Of a stretch of DNA of 46,921 nt, positions 25,420 through 33,645 are shown in pieces. Within the stretch, counting starts at the first letter, position 1. The number at the start of each line of letters is the position of its first letter. A program made the translations under genes and the position numbers. Source of the stretch: Algicola sp. (GTDB taxonomy: Bacteria > Pseudomonadota > Gammaproteobacteria > Enterobacterales > Alteromonadaceae); the NCBI GenBank assembly GCA_013216025.1, contig JABSOG010000012.1:1-46921 (forward strand), given 5' to 3'. The notes beneath the pieces were generated by a model, which worked only from the letters and a program-made list of their open reading frames with translations, was not told the DNA's origin and ran no database searches.

Positions 25420-25441
25420 TTATATTTCTTCTCTCTATCGT

Positions 25442-25588
25442 CCTGAAACTCACGTCCGTGAGAGATTTCAGGAAACGGTTACGTTCAAGCAAGTGGAACT
25501 TCACTCACTTTCCAACAAGTTGAAAAGACGGTACATCCATATACCGAATATCTATTGCCTAACTGAACCCTTTAGGAATGGGCAATAG
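25442..25588. repeat. Structured repeat element between ubiD and fre
   Basis: Three hairpins in a row. CCTGAAACTCACG..CGTGAGAGATTTCAGG is at 25442-25472, CGGTACATCCATATACCG at 25529-25546, and CTATTGCC...GGCAATAG at 25552-25588, the last one directly next to the ubiD stop and a possible terminator. The segment 25485-25510 (TCAAGCAAGTGGAACTTC...) is repeated almost exactly at 41876. The CATCC-loop hairpin has a counterpart at 41970 with compensatory changes. This is a dispersed repeat family of this genome. Confidence 0.65.
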
Positions 25589-27085
25589 CTATGATTTATC
25601 ACTGGATGATGCGGTTATTCCCAGTGAATCCCAAATCTTGTCAATGTTTTGCTTTACCTCAGGATCCATGGTGATGGGCACGCCCCATTCGCGGGTGGTT
25701 TCGCCGGGCATTTTGTTGGTGGCATCTAATCCCATTTTAGACCCTAGGCCCGACACGGGTGAGGCAAAATCAAGATAATCGATGGGGGTGTTGTCAATCA
25801 TCACGGTGTCTCTGGAGGGATCCATTCGGGTGGTGATGGCCCAAATCACGTCATTCCAATCTCGGGCATTGATATCATCGTCACAGACAATGACAAATTT
25901 GGTGTACATAAACTGGCGTAAAAAAGACCAAACGGCCATCATAACCCGCTTGGCATGACCGGGATATTGTTTTTTTATGGTGACTATGGCCAGACGATAT
26001 GAACAGCCTTCCGGGGGTAAATAAAAATCAACTATCTCGGGATACTGCTTTTGCAATATGGGCACAAAAACTTCGTTCAATGCTACGCCGAGCACAGCCG
26101 GTTCATCTGGTGGTCTGCCGGTATAGGTGCTGTGGTAAATCGGATTTTCTCGGTGGGTGAGGTGGGTGACGGTAAATACCGGGAAAGATTCTACTTCATT
26201 ATAATAGCCGGTGTGGTCACCATAAGGGCCTTCGTCGGCCATTTCGCCTGGCTCTATATATCCTTCGAGCACAAATTCGGCGCTGGCGGGTACTTCTAGA
26301 TCGTTCGAAATACATTTGACGACTTCGGTCTTGTCGCCTCTGAGTAATCCGGCAAAACCGTATTCAGACAAGGTGTCTGGCACGGGGGTTACGGCCCCCA
26401 ATATGGTTGCGGGATCGGCACCCAATGCAACCGAGACGGGAAAGCGTTCACCCGGATGTTGTTGTTGCCATTCTCTAAAATCTAGTGCGCCGCCCCGGTG
26501 AGACAACCAGCGCATGATCAATTTATTTTTGCCGAGCAATTGTTGACGGTAAATACCGAGGTTCTGTCTCTCTTTTAGTGGTCCACGGGTGACGGTTAAA
26601 CCCCAGGTGATAAGTGGGGCAACATCGCCGGGCCAGCAAGTCATGATTGGCAGGCGGGTTAAGTCGACACTGTCACCCGTTAATACGATTTTTTGGCAGG
26701 GGGCTTTTTTGACTCGCTTGGGCGCCATGTTCAGCACCTGTTTGAATATTGGGATTTTGCTGAAAGCGTCTTTGAGGCCTTTGGGTGGATCGGGTTCTTT
26801 CAAAAATGCCAGCAACTTGCCGACTTCACGCAGTGAAGCGACGTCTTCTTGGCCCATGCCCTGGGCGACTCTTTCGGGGGTGCCGAACAGGTTGGCCAAT
26901 ACGGGAATATCATAGCCTTTGACGTTTTCGAATAATAAGGCAGGGCCTTTGGCCTGTAAAGTACGATCAGCAATTTCGGTGATCTCAAGGTACGGATCGA
27001 CCGGATGGGTGATGCGCTTTAGTTGGCCCTTTTGTTCGAGCTGTTGGATAAAATCCCGCAGGTCTTTATATTTCATTGCAGACAA
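25589..27085 (-). CDS. ubiD: 4-hydroxy-3-polyprenylbenzoate decarboxylase UbiD
   Basis: A 498-residue protein that matches the remembered E. coli UbiD through its whole length. The N-terminus reads [25 protein letters not shown], from a TTG at 27085; an ATG at 27076 is the other candidate, but the TTG aligns with the E. coli MDAMKYNDL start. Key blocks: [38 protein letters not shown], the [14 protein letters not shown] prenyl-FMN and metal site, and [11 protein letters not shown] with the catalytic region. It decarboxylates 4-hydroxy-3-polyprenylbenzoate in ubiquinone synthesis with prenylated FMN from UbiX. Confidence 0.97.
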   Translation of the reverse strand: MSAMKYKDLRDFIQQLEQKGQLKRITHPVDPYLEITEIADRTLQAKGPALLFENVKGYDIPVLANLFGTPERVAQGMGQEDVASLREVGKLLAFLKEPDPPKGLKDAFSKIPIFKQVLNMAPKRVKKAPCQKIVLTGDSVDLTRLPIMTCWPGDVAPLITWGLTVTRGPLKERQNLGIYRQQLLGKNKLIMRWLSHRGGALDFREWQQQHPGERFPVSVALGADPATILGAVTPVPDTLSEYGFAGLLRGDKTEVVKCISNDLEVPASAEFVLEGYIEPGEMADEGPYGDHTGYYNEVESFPVFTVTHLTHRENPIYHSTYTGRPPDEPAVLGVALNEVFVPILQKQYPEIVDFYLPPEGCSYRLAIVTIKKQYPGHAKRVMMAVWSFLRQFMYTKFVIVCDDDINARDWNDVIWAITTRMDPSRDTVMIDNTPIDYLDFASPVSGLGSKMGLDATNKMPGETTREWGVPITMDPEVKQNIDKIWDSLGITASSSDKS

Positions 27086-27314
27086 GATAGTGAGGATAGA
27101 TGGCTCTGATTATAACGTTTATCCTGCTGTTTGCATTGAATAAATTGTGCTGTTTGTATTGAGTTGTTCCTGTGGTACGGCAAAGCGTTGATTTTTTCAG
27201 CAGCTGTCGCGTGAGTCAACCAAACAAATCGGTACTCTGGTTGTCATTCTGCCATATCTGGGCTATATGTTAGGTTTATTATGTCACCCATAAATACCAA
27301 ATACAGGATGAACT

Positions 27315-28973
27315 GTGAAAATACTGGTTGTTGACGACACCGAAGAAAACCGCGAAATGCTGAGCTTTATCCTCGAAATGGATGGTCATGATGTCATCGA
27401 AGCCAGCAATGGACTCGAAGGGTTAAACGCTTTAAAAGAACATATGCCAGATTTGGTATTGATGGACGTATTAATGCCGGTAATGGATGGTTTTGAATCT
27501 ACGGTGGCGATAAGAGAGTTTTTGGGCGACATCTATATCCCTATTTTGTTTCTTACCGGGTTATCTGATGACGAAACCTTGTCTAAATGTCTCACCATTG
27601 GCGGTGATGATTTTCTTTACAAACCGATTTCAAATCAGGTGCTGCGGGCCAAAATCAATTCTCATGGCCGGGTTAAAGAGCTGACTGAACAATTAAACCG
27701 CCAAAACGAAGAACTTACCCGACTAAACAATCAGAACGAGCGCGAGCAAGAAATTGCCATTACGGTGTTTGAACGGGCGATGGGGGTCAGTTTAAAAGAT
27801 TGCAGCAATACTCGTAGTTTTATGTCTCCGGCGGCGATGTTTTGCGGGGACATTTTTCTTACTTCGATTTCTCCGGCCGGTTCGCTTTATGTTTTATTGG
27901 CTGACATTACCGGTCACGGACTGCCTGCCGCCATCGGTGCCTTGCCGGTTTCACAGATGTTTTTCGACGCCACAGCAGTGGGTGATTCGGTCAGTGAAAT
28001 TGCTCGCAGGATGAACCATACCCTCGACAACTATTTACCTGAAGAAATGTTTGCTGCGGCGACCATTTTAGAGCTCAATGCTGCGGGTACCCGCTGTACT
28101 ATTTGGACCGGCGGCTTGCCGGATATTTTGATCACCGATGCCACTGGCAATCTTAAAGAATCAATCAAATCGCAACACATGGCGCTGGGTATTTACTCAG
28201 ATGAAGATTTTAAGCGGGATGTGATCGTCAGAAGTTTCGAATTGGGTGATCGGTTGTTCTTTTACACTGATGGCATCACTGAATCATGCAACCGGGAGGG
28301 CAGTCGTTATGGCGATCCGAGGTTGTTGAGTATTTTTGATGGCGAAAGCAAAGATATCTTTCAAGAAGTGATTGACGACAATGCAGTGTTTCGCGATGGG
28401 CTTAAACAGGATGACGATATCACTTTGGTCGAGATCACTTGTATGCCGGTCGGTGCTGAGCAGATCAGTTATCAACCCAAACCTCAAGACAAAATTCCCT
28501 GGCATGTGGATATGAATTTAAAAGCCAAAGATTTGAAAGGCCGTTCTCCGATTGGGTTGCTAACCGACATCATTGGTGTTTCTGGGTGTGTTGCCCAGCA
28601 CAAAGACAATCTGCATACCATTTTGACCGAATTGTTTTCTAACGCTTTTGAGCATGGGGTGTTGCAATTGTCATCTGATTTGAAACGGGCCGAAGATGGT
28701 TATCTCGAATATTATGAACAACGCGAAGCACGATTGAAGGAGCTCGAAGAGGGTTATGTCAACATTAGCGTGGATTTTTCGGTCGAACAGGGGCAAGGAC
28801 GTTTGAAAATATCCTTTGATGACAGTGGCGACGGTTTCGATTTGAGTAATTTGCGTAAGTCGGGTGCCGATGATACGTTTGGCCGAGGATTGGGGTTAAT
28901 CAATTCAATCTGTGATGAGGTGGTTTATTCTAACGAAGGGACTAGGGTAGACATTACTTACCGGATTTATTAG
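27315..28973 (+). CDS. CrsR/HsbR-like regulator: receiver, PP2C phosphatase, anti-sigma kinase domain
   Basis: A 552-residue protein. The receiver (1-125) has VVDDTEENRE, phosphoacceptor D51 in LVLMDVLMP and K-containing FLYKPIS. A coiled coil (about 125-150) leads to a SpoIIE-type PP2C domain (about 170-380) with MFCGDIF, LLADITGHGLPAAIGA, FFYTDGITES and QDDDITLVEI. The C-terminal part (about 405-552) is a HATPase of the anti-sigma type, with ILTELFSNAFEHGV and FGRGLGLI. This is the three-domain layout of Shewanella CrsR and Pseudomonas HsbR. There, phosphorylation switches it between dephosphorylating and phosphorylating its anti-anti-sigma partner, which frees or binds a sigma factor. The partner gene lies immediately downstream, convergent. 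Confidence 0.9.
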   Translation: MKILVVDDTEENREMLSFILEMDGHDVIEASNGLEGLNALKEHMPDLVLMDVLMPVMDGFESTVAIREFLGDIYIPILFLTGLSDDETLSKCLTIGGDDFLYKPISNQVLRAKINSHGRVKELTEQLNRQNEELTRLNNQNEREQEIAITVFERAMGVSLKDCSNTRSFMSPAAMFCGDIFLTSISPAGSLYVLLADITGHGLPAAIGALPVSQMFFDATAVGDSVSEIARRMNHTLDNYLPEEMFAAATILELNAAGTRCTIWTGGLPDILITDATGNLKESIKSQHMALGIYSDEDFKRDVIVRSFELGDRLFFYTDGITESCNREGSRYGDPRLLSIFDGESKDIFQEVIDDNAVFRDGLKQDDDITLVEITCMPVGAEQISYQPKPQDKIPWHVDMNLKAKDLKGRSPIGLLTDIIGVSGCVAQHKDNLHTILTELFSNAFEHGVLQLSSDLKRAEDGYLEYYEQREARLKELEEGYVNISVDFSVEQGQGRLKISFDDSGDGFDLSNLRKSGADDTFGRGLGLINSICDEVVYSNEGTRVDITYRIY

Positions 28974-29026
28974 CGATTTTCTGTTAGGGAGTCAGTGCAA
29001 AAATCCCCGCATCCTTTTCTAAACAA

Positions 29027-29052
29027 AAAAACCGAACTTGAGTCCGGTTTTT
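29027..29052. terminator. Bidirectional intrinsic terminator
   Basis: AAAAACCGAACT at 29027-29038 pairs with AGTCCGGTTTTT at 29041-29052, one mismatch, very short loop, with the T-run on the plus strand and the A-run giving a T-run on the minus strand. It sits between the convergent CrsR-like and CrsA-like genes and should terminate both. Confidence 0.82.
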
Positions 29053-29123
29053 GGTTTTGAATCATGCCGTGTTTACTGATTATCAAATGGGGGAGACATC
29101 AGCGCAACCTGCGGTTATTGGTG

Positions 29124-29426
29124 TTATTCGATAACGAACTGTTCGCCGAATCGGGCGATTTCTAAAATATTCATGACCTGGGGGTTGGCGGTTCGCAAGC
29201 GGATATCTGCGCTAGTGCCAAAATGTTTGCGTAATTTAATCAGCATACCCAAACCCGAGCTGTCCATGTAATCAGTTTTGCGAAAATCAATCACTACTGT
29301 GTGTGCTGCTGAGGGTATCCCTTCGTAAGATTGTCGAAAGGGTTTTACCTGATTGAAATCAAAATCACCACTAATTGAGATCACATATTCGTTATCACTG
29401 TTAGGGCCTGTTGACGTTATTGCCAT
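29124..29426 (-). CDS. STAS-domain anti-anti-sigma factor, CrsA/HsbA-like
   Basis: A 100-residue protein that is just one STAS domain. The SpoIIAA-type phosphorylation motif is DSSGLGMLIKL, with Ser56 as the probable target; HTVVIDFRKTDYM precedes it, as usual. It should be phosphorylated or dephosphorylated by the three-domain protein encoded opposite, and in the unphosphorylated form should bind that protein's kinase domain. Convergent arrangement with a shared terminator suggests a two-gene module with separate promoters. Confidence 0.88.
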   Translation of the reverse strand: MAITSTGPNSDNEYVISISGDFDFNQVKPFRQSYEGIPSAAHTVVIDFRKTDYMDSSGLGMLIKLRKHFGTSADIRLRTANPQVMNILEIARFGEQFVIE

Positions 29427-29869
29427 AGCTTTCTCCTGCTAAATTGTCCTGTTTTAACTTAAGTATCTATCAATGCAGCGTTGTCGAAACAAAGGTATAG
29501 ACGTTTATTCACGCTGGTGTGTGTTTCACACAAACGATATTTTATGGGTTACGTTTAGTATTTTATAGCAGATTTAGCCATTTTTGCGAATTAATTATAA
29601 AATGATACAAATTACTTTGGGGTGTTATTTTGTACGTTAAATACTACATTTTGTCTTTTCTCAGGGTAAATATTAAATCACAAAAAACTGCAATAACAAG
29701 CGTCAGTTTATGCTTGTTAATCTATAATTACTGGTCTATATCTTACGTTTGTTAGCGGGTAAAAACTTGAATGGACGCAAAGTGATAGGTTAACGAAGAA
29801 TAAAACAACAACTTAAAAATATGAAGTGGCTGACCAGAGCAAAGTTAAGGATAAAAGGTAATAATAACA
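29427..29869. other. AT-rich regulatory gap before the chemoreceptor
   Basis: A 443-base gap between divergent genes, strongly AT-rich at 29530-29760. It contains a small palindrome TGTGTG-TTT-CACACA at 29518-29532, close to the CrsA-like start, perhaps an operator. I found no gene and no convincing sigma-28 motif for the chemoreceptor. Confidence 0.4.
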
Positions 29870-31576
29870 ATGAAATTCACTGACAGTTTAAAATTTAAAA
29901 TCGTCTTTGCCGGATTTATGCTTGGGATTGTGATAATTGTGCCTCTTTCAGTCCTGAGTTGGCAAATCAGTAATAACCTTGACGCCTCCAACGAACAAAT
30001 TAAGCTGGTTCAAAAGCAAGAAGAATCGGCCAAGTCACAAGTGAAGTTAATTGAACAACAAAAGGTCGTGCTGACCCATCAGCAAGAGCTCAACGAAGCG
30101 CAAAAAAAATTCACCTCAATGCGCACTTGGTTGTATGACTTGCAAGTCAGTATGCGCGATGAATCGGAAGACAATGCCGACAATGCTCAACAAGAACTCG
30201 AAGAATTACTGGAAAAAATCAAACAAACCGACCCTGAAGCCATTTCGCGACTGTCACCTAAAGTCGACAATCTCTATGGTTATATGATGGAAGCCATTGA
30301 TGCTTATACCGCTGATGATCGGGGTAAAGGCGATGCGCTTGTAGCCAAATCTAGAGATGTTTCCAAAGAAATCGATGACATTTTTGACTTGTTGTTGAAA
30401 CAGGCCAGTGACAGTGTTGACGCCAAAGCTGCCGAGGTTTCACAAAAAAGTAAGGAAGTCTCTCAGGTCACTGCCGCTGCTGTTTCTGTGAATGAGGATA
30501 TGGGGACGGTCACCACGTTGTCTTGGGTGATTGTTGCGATTGTGGTGATATCATTGACGGCTTTTTGTGCGTTGCTCATGCACTCGATTATCAAACCGAT
30601 AAATCGGGTGCGTAATGACATTATTCGAACTGAGGCCTCATCGGACTTGACCGTTCAAATTGATGTCGAGGGCAAACATGAAATCGCTGAAATGGCCGTG
30701 GCGTTTAACTCTATGATGGGGCGTTTCAGAACCATCATTATTTCAATATCAAAATCGGTTACCGATGTGGGCACAGCATCCCAACGAACCTGTGATGTGA
30801 TGGAAAGTGCGGCCAGGGGCATCGTTAAACAGCACGCCGAAACCGATCAGGTGGCCGTGGCCATCAATGAAATGACGGCAACGGTTGAGCATGTAGCCGC
30901 CAATGCCCAAGAGGCTTCGAATGCGGCCGATCAGGCTAACAACGAAAGTGGCACGAGCCTCAGGGTCAATCAAGAATCGCAACATTCAATCAACGGACTG
31001 TCCAAAGATGTCACAGAAGCCAGAGAGGTCATTAACGATGTTGCCCGCTTAAGTGAAAATATAGGTCAGGTGTTGGATGTGATTGGCAGTATTTCTGACC
31101 AAACCAATTTGCTGGCGTTAAATGCCGCGATTGAAGCGGCCCGGGCAGGCGAAGCGGGCAGGGGTTTTGCTGTGGTTGCCGACGAGGTCAGGATCCTCGC
31201 TCAGCGTACGCGAGAGGCGACCGAAGAAATCAAACAAACCATTGAGCAGTTACAATCAGGCACCACAAGTTCGGTAAGCGTGATGAACGAAGGGGTCAAG
31301 CAAGCCGCCGCCGCGGTGGAGCAATCTGAAAATGCCGGTAAGTCGCTTGAGCTTATTATTGGTCAAATCAATGACATTACCGAGCTTAACTTTGCCATTG
31401 CTACGGCGGCAAAAGAGCAAAGTGCAGTGACCTTAGAAATCAACAAAAACGTCGACAATATTCGTGAAATTGCCAACGAAAACGCCGAAGCGGCCAACCG
31501 TACAGTGGAAGCTGGTGAACAACTGATGTGTATGTCGGATGGTTTGCAGGCATTAATCAAAACATTCAAAGTCTAA
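29870..31576 (+). CDS. Methyl-accepting chemotaxis protein
   Basis: A 568-residue chemoreceptor. The N-terminal membrane helix ([23 protein letters not shown]) and a second one (about 215-240, [25 protein letters not shown]) flank a periplasmic domain of about 180 residues that is almost entirely heptad-rich helix ([27 protein letters not shown]). A HAMP domain and the cytoplasmic signalling hairpin follow, with the highly conserved tip [34 protein letters not shown]. The C-terminus lacks a CheR-docking pentapeptide. The ligand is unknown; the next genes encode a kinase and an exported haem-binding protein, which suggests redox or gas sensing. Confidence 0.95.
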   Translation: MKFTDSLKFKIVFAGFMLGIVIIVPLSVLSWQISNNLDASNEQIKLVQKQEESAKSQVKLIEQQKVVLTHQQELNEAQKKFTSMRTWLYDLQVSMRDESEDNADNAQQELEELLEKIKQTDPEAISRLSPKVDNLYGYMMEAIDAYTADDRGKGDALVAKSRDVSKEIDDIFDLLLKQASDSVDAKAAEVSQKSKEVSQVTAAAVSVNEDMGTVTTLSWVIVAIVVISLTAFCALLMHSIIKPINRVRNDIIRTEASSDLTVQIDVEGKHEIAEMAVAFNSMMGRFRTIIISISKSVTDVGTASQRTCDVMESAARGIVKQHAETDQVAVAINEMTATVEHVAANAQEASNAADQANNESGTSLRVNQESQHSINGLSKDVTEAREVINDVARLSENIGQVLDVIGSISDQTNLLALNAAIEAARAGEAGRGFAVVADEVRILAQRTREATEEIKQTIEQLQSGTTSSVSVMNEGVKQAAAAVEQSENAGKSLELIIGQINDITELNFAIATAAKEQSAVTLEINKNVDNIREIANENAEAANRTVEAGEQLMCMSDGLQALIKTFKV

Positions 31577-31620
31577 ATTAAGTTTAATTCAGACAGCATC
31601 GGAGTGACAAAACCCCCGTT

Positions 31621-32739
31621 ATGAACACAGAAAAAACTTTATTGTTGGTGAGCGATGCCAGTCAGGATAAATGTCTACTTGTAGACATGCTTGGTGGATT
31701 GAAAGTCAAACTCATTGCTTGTTCGCCAAATGATCCTGTTCAACGCTCTGTGCTACAACATCAGCCAAGTTTGGTATTGTTGGCGGGATCAGCACTGGTA
31801 CAATCGTGGACAATGACCGGGTTGCCGCTTTTGTTGTTGACAGATGGTGTCGACACCGCTGCGCTGGGCCAATATATTGACAATGGGGTTGCCGACTTTC
31901 TCTTTGCACCGCTACACAAATCTCAGGTAATGCAAGTGGTCACTCGTCAGCTGGATTTGCTTGAAGGTGAAGCAATCAGACAAAAGGTTGTTCGCCAGAC
32001 TTTAAAATTTGAGGAGTTGGGTGAGCTGGTTGGATTGATCAGTCATGAGGTCGCTTCACCGCTGGGTAACGTCAATACTGCGGTCAGTTTTTTACTCGAA
32101 TCCAGTGAAAAAATTCGCGTCAGTTTTGATGAGAAAAAATTGGCTGCCAATGATTTGGAACGCTTTTTAAAGCAATTGCATAAAGCCCTGACGATGTGTG
32201 TTAAAAACGGCAGTAATGCTGGGGGTATTATCAGCAGTTTCAGGACAGTCGCAACCAATCAATGCTTGGAGAAACTTAACCAGTTTTATTTGCATCGCTA
32301 TCTTGATGACATTGTGTTGACGCTCAAATCAAAAATGAAAAAACTGCCGCACGAAATTCATATTGTCATTGGTGAAAGTGTTGAAATGACCAGTTATTCC
32401 GGCGTTTTTTCGCAAGTGATCACCGGTCTTATTAACAAATCTATCGTCCATGCTTTTGATAACAATATTGGCGGTAAGATCATCATTAATGCGGCAGTGC
32501 AAACTGGCGACAGTGACGGCGACAAGGTCGTGCTTAATTATATTGATAATGGCAAGGGCATGGACAAGGCGACGCTCGAAGGTTTGCTGTTGAAACGCTC
32601 TGACAGCCCCAAAAATGGGTTAACGACTGCGATGCTCCAGCGTATAGTGGAAGAGCAAATGCAAGGGACAATGCAAGTCAGCTCAAGCGAAGGCGAAGGA
32701 ATTCATTGTACCCTTGTATTACCACAACGATTGATATGA
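31621..32739 (+). CDS. Histidine kinase with a degenerate receiver domain
   Basis: A 372-residue cytoplasmic protein without membrane helices. Residues 1-125 fold like a receiver, but the phosphoacceptor position (about 55-56, in LVLLAGSALV) is Ala/Gly rather than Asp, and only one acidic residue remains in the first loop. It is therefore a pseudo-receiver. The kinase part has LISHEVASPLGNVNTAV with phosphoacceptor H142, and an ATPase domain with the D-box YIDNGKGM; the N-box reads LINKSIVHAF and the G2 region is weak. It may relay a signal from the chemoreceptor 44 bases upstream. Its output partner is not adjacent. Confidence 0.83.
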   Translation: MNTEKTLLLVSDASQDKCLLVDMLGGLKVKLIACSPNDPVQRSVLQHQPSLVLLAGSALVQSWTMTGLPLLLLTDGVDTAALGQYIDNGVADFLFAPLHKSQVMQVVTRQLDLLEGEAIRQKVVRQTLKFEELGELVGLISHEVASPLGNVNTAVSFLLESSEKIRVSFDEKKLAANDLERFLKQLHKALTMCVKNGSNAGGIISSFRTVATNQCLEKLNQFYLHRYLDDIVLTLKSKMKKLPHEIHIVIGESVEMTSYSGVFSQVITGLINKSIVHAFDNNIGGKIIINAAVQTGDSDGDKVVLNYIDNGKGMDKATLEGLLLKRSDSPKNGLTTAMLQRIVEEQMQGTMQVSSSEGEGIHCTLVLPQRLI

Positions 32740-32808
32740 TTTTCAACTACAATCAATTATAAGACAAAACCAAACGTTTTTACCTATTTGACTCTAAGGA
32801 ATTAAAAA

Positions 32809-33531
32809 GTGAACAAAATAACTAAATATATTACCTTAAGCAGTGTGATGTTGCTGCTGATTCTCTCGGATGTTGCAATGGCTCAATCCCATTCGGACAC
32901 TGCCAATGAACTCACCAATATCTTCCGTGCTGCGAGAAAGGTGGTTTCAGTCAACCAGGCCCATATCAATGATGCTTCGATTGGTGACAAAGGGCTGTCT
33001 GCTGATGTGGTGGCGAACAAGACCAAAGCTAATTTCAAAGAGGCAACTGGCAAGGCATTAAAAGTCAACACTGATGCCAAAAAAGCGATGATCCGCGCGG
33101 TCAAGGATGTGATGGATGAAAATCAAGATCTGATAAATGAGCCTGATATAGGACTCAAAGGATTTTTACCCGCCATTTTCGCCCGTCAGGTCGCCAACAA
33201 GTTTACTTCTCACATGAATGGCAAGATGAAGATCAAACTGACGGCACCCAAAAAATATGTTCGTAATCGCGCCAACAGACCGGACAAATGGGAAGCCAAT
33301 ATCATCGAATCGCTGTTCAAAAAAGCAGATTATGTAAAGGGCAAAGCATTTTCTGAAAATACCAAGTATAAAGGTAAAAACGTCTTTCGCTTTATTCTGC
33401 CAGAGTACTACGGTAAATCCTGTCTTAGTTGTCATGGTAAACCTAAAGGTGCCCGTGATATTACCGGTGGTAAAAAAGAAGGCGGTGTGCTTGGTGAGCT
33501 TGGTGGTGCCATTAGTTTAGTTATTTATTAA
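32809..33531 (+). CDS. Periplasmic Tll0287-like (DUF3365) c-type haem protein
   Basis: A 240-residue protein with a signal peptide (about 1-25, ending MAQS). One haem c motif CLSCH lies at residues 205-209, near the C-terminus. The body fits the Tll0287-like/DUF3365 sensor domain: FKEATGKALKV, LPAIFARQVANKF, KLTAPKKYVRNRANRPDKWEANII, FRFILPEYYGKSCLSCHGKPKG. Here it is a free periplasmic protein rather than part of a kinase or receptor. It lies 69 bases after the pseudo-receiver kinase and is probably co-transcribed with it and the chemoreceptor. A redox or gas sensor is inferred. Confidence 0.87.
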   Translation: MNKITKYITLSSVMLLLILSDVAMAQSHSDTANELTNIFRAARKVVSVNQAHINDASIGDKGLSADVVANKTKANFKEATGKALKVNTDAKKAMIRAVKDVMDENQDLINEPDIGLKGFLPAIFARQVANKFTSHMNGKMKIKLTAPKKYVRNRANRPDKWEANIIESLFKKADYVKGKAFSENTKYKGKNVFRFILPEYYGKSCLSCHGKPKGARDITGGKKEGGVLGELGGAISLVIY

Positions 33532-33553
33532 TGTTTGCATTTTGCGGCACTTG

Positions 33554-33620
33554 GTGAAGATTAAGCGCTTCGCCCTTAATCTTCACATGAGGCAGTACGA
33601 GCACAAAAAACGTGCTCGTA
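33554..33620. repeat. Two-hairpin repeat, copy 1
   Basis: First hairpin: GTGAAGATTAAG (33554-33565) with CTTAATCTTCAC (33575-33586), a perfect 12-bp stem around CGCTTCGCC. Second hairpin: TACGAGCAC (33596-33604) with GTGCTCGTA (33612-33620), a perfect 9-bp stem. A second copy in the same orientation lies at 35382-35453, so the pair brackets the dihaem lipoprotein gene. Each copy sits just after a stop codon, so a terminator or mRNA-stabilising role is possible. Confidence 0.75.
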
Positions 33621-33645
33621 TTGCGTTAAAAAATAGAATATTTAT

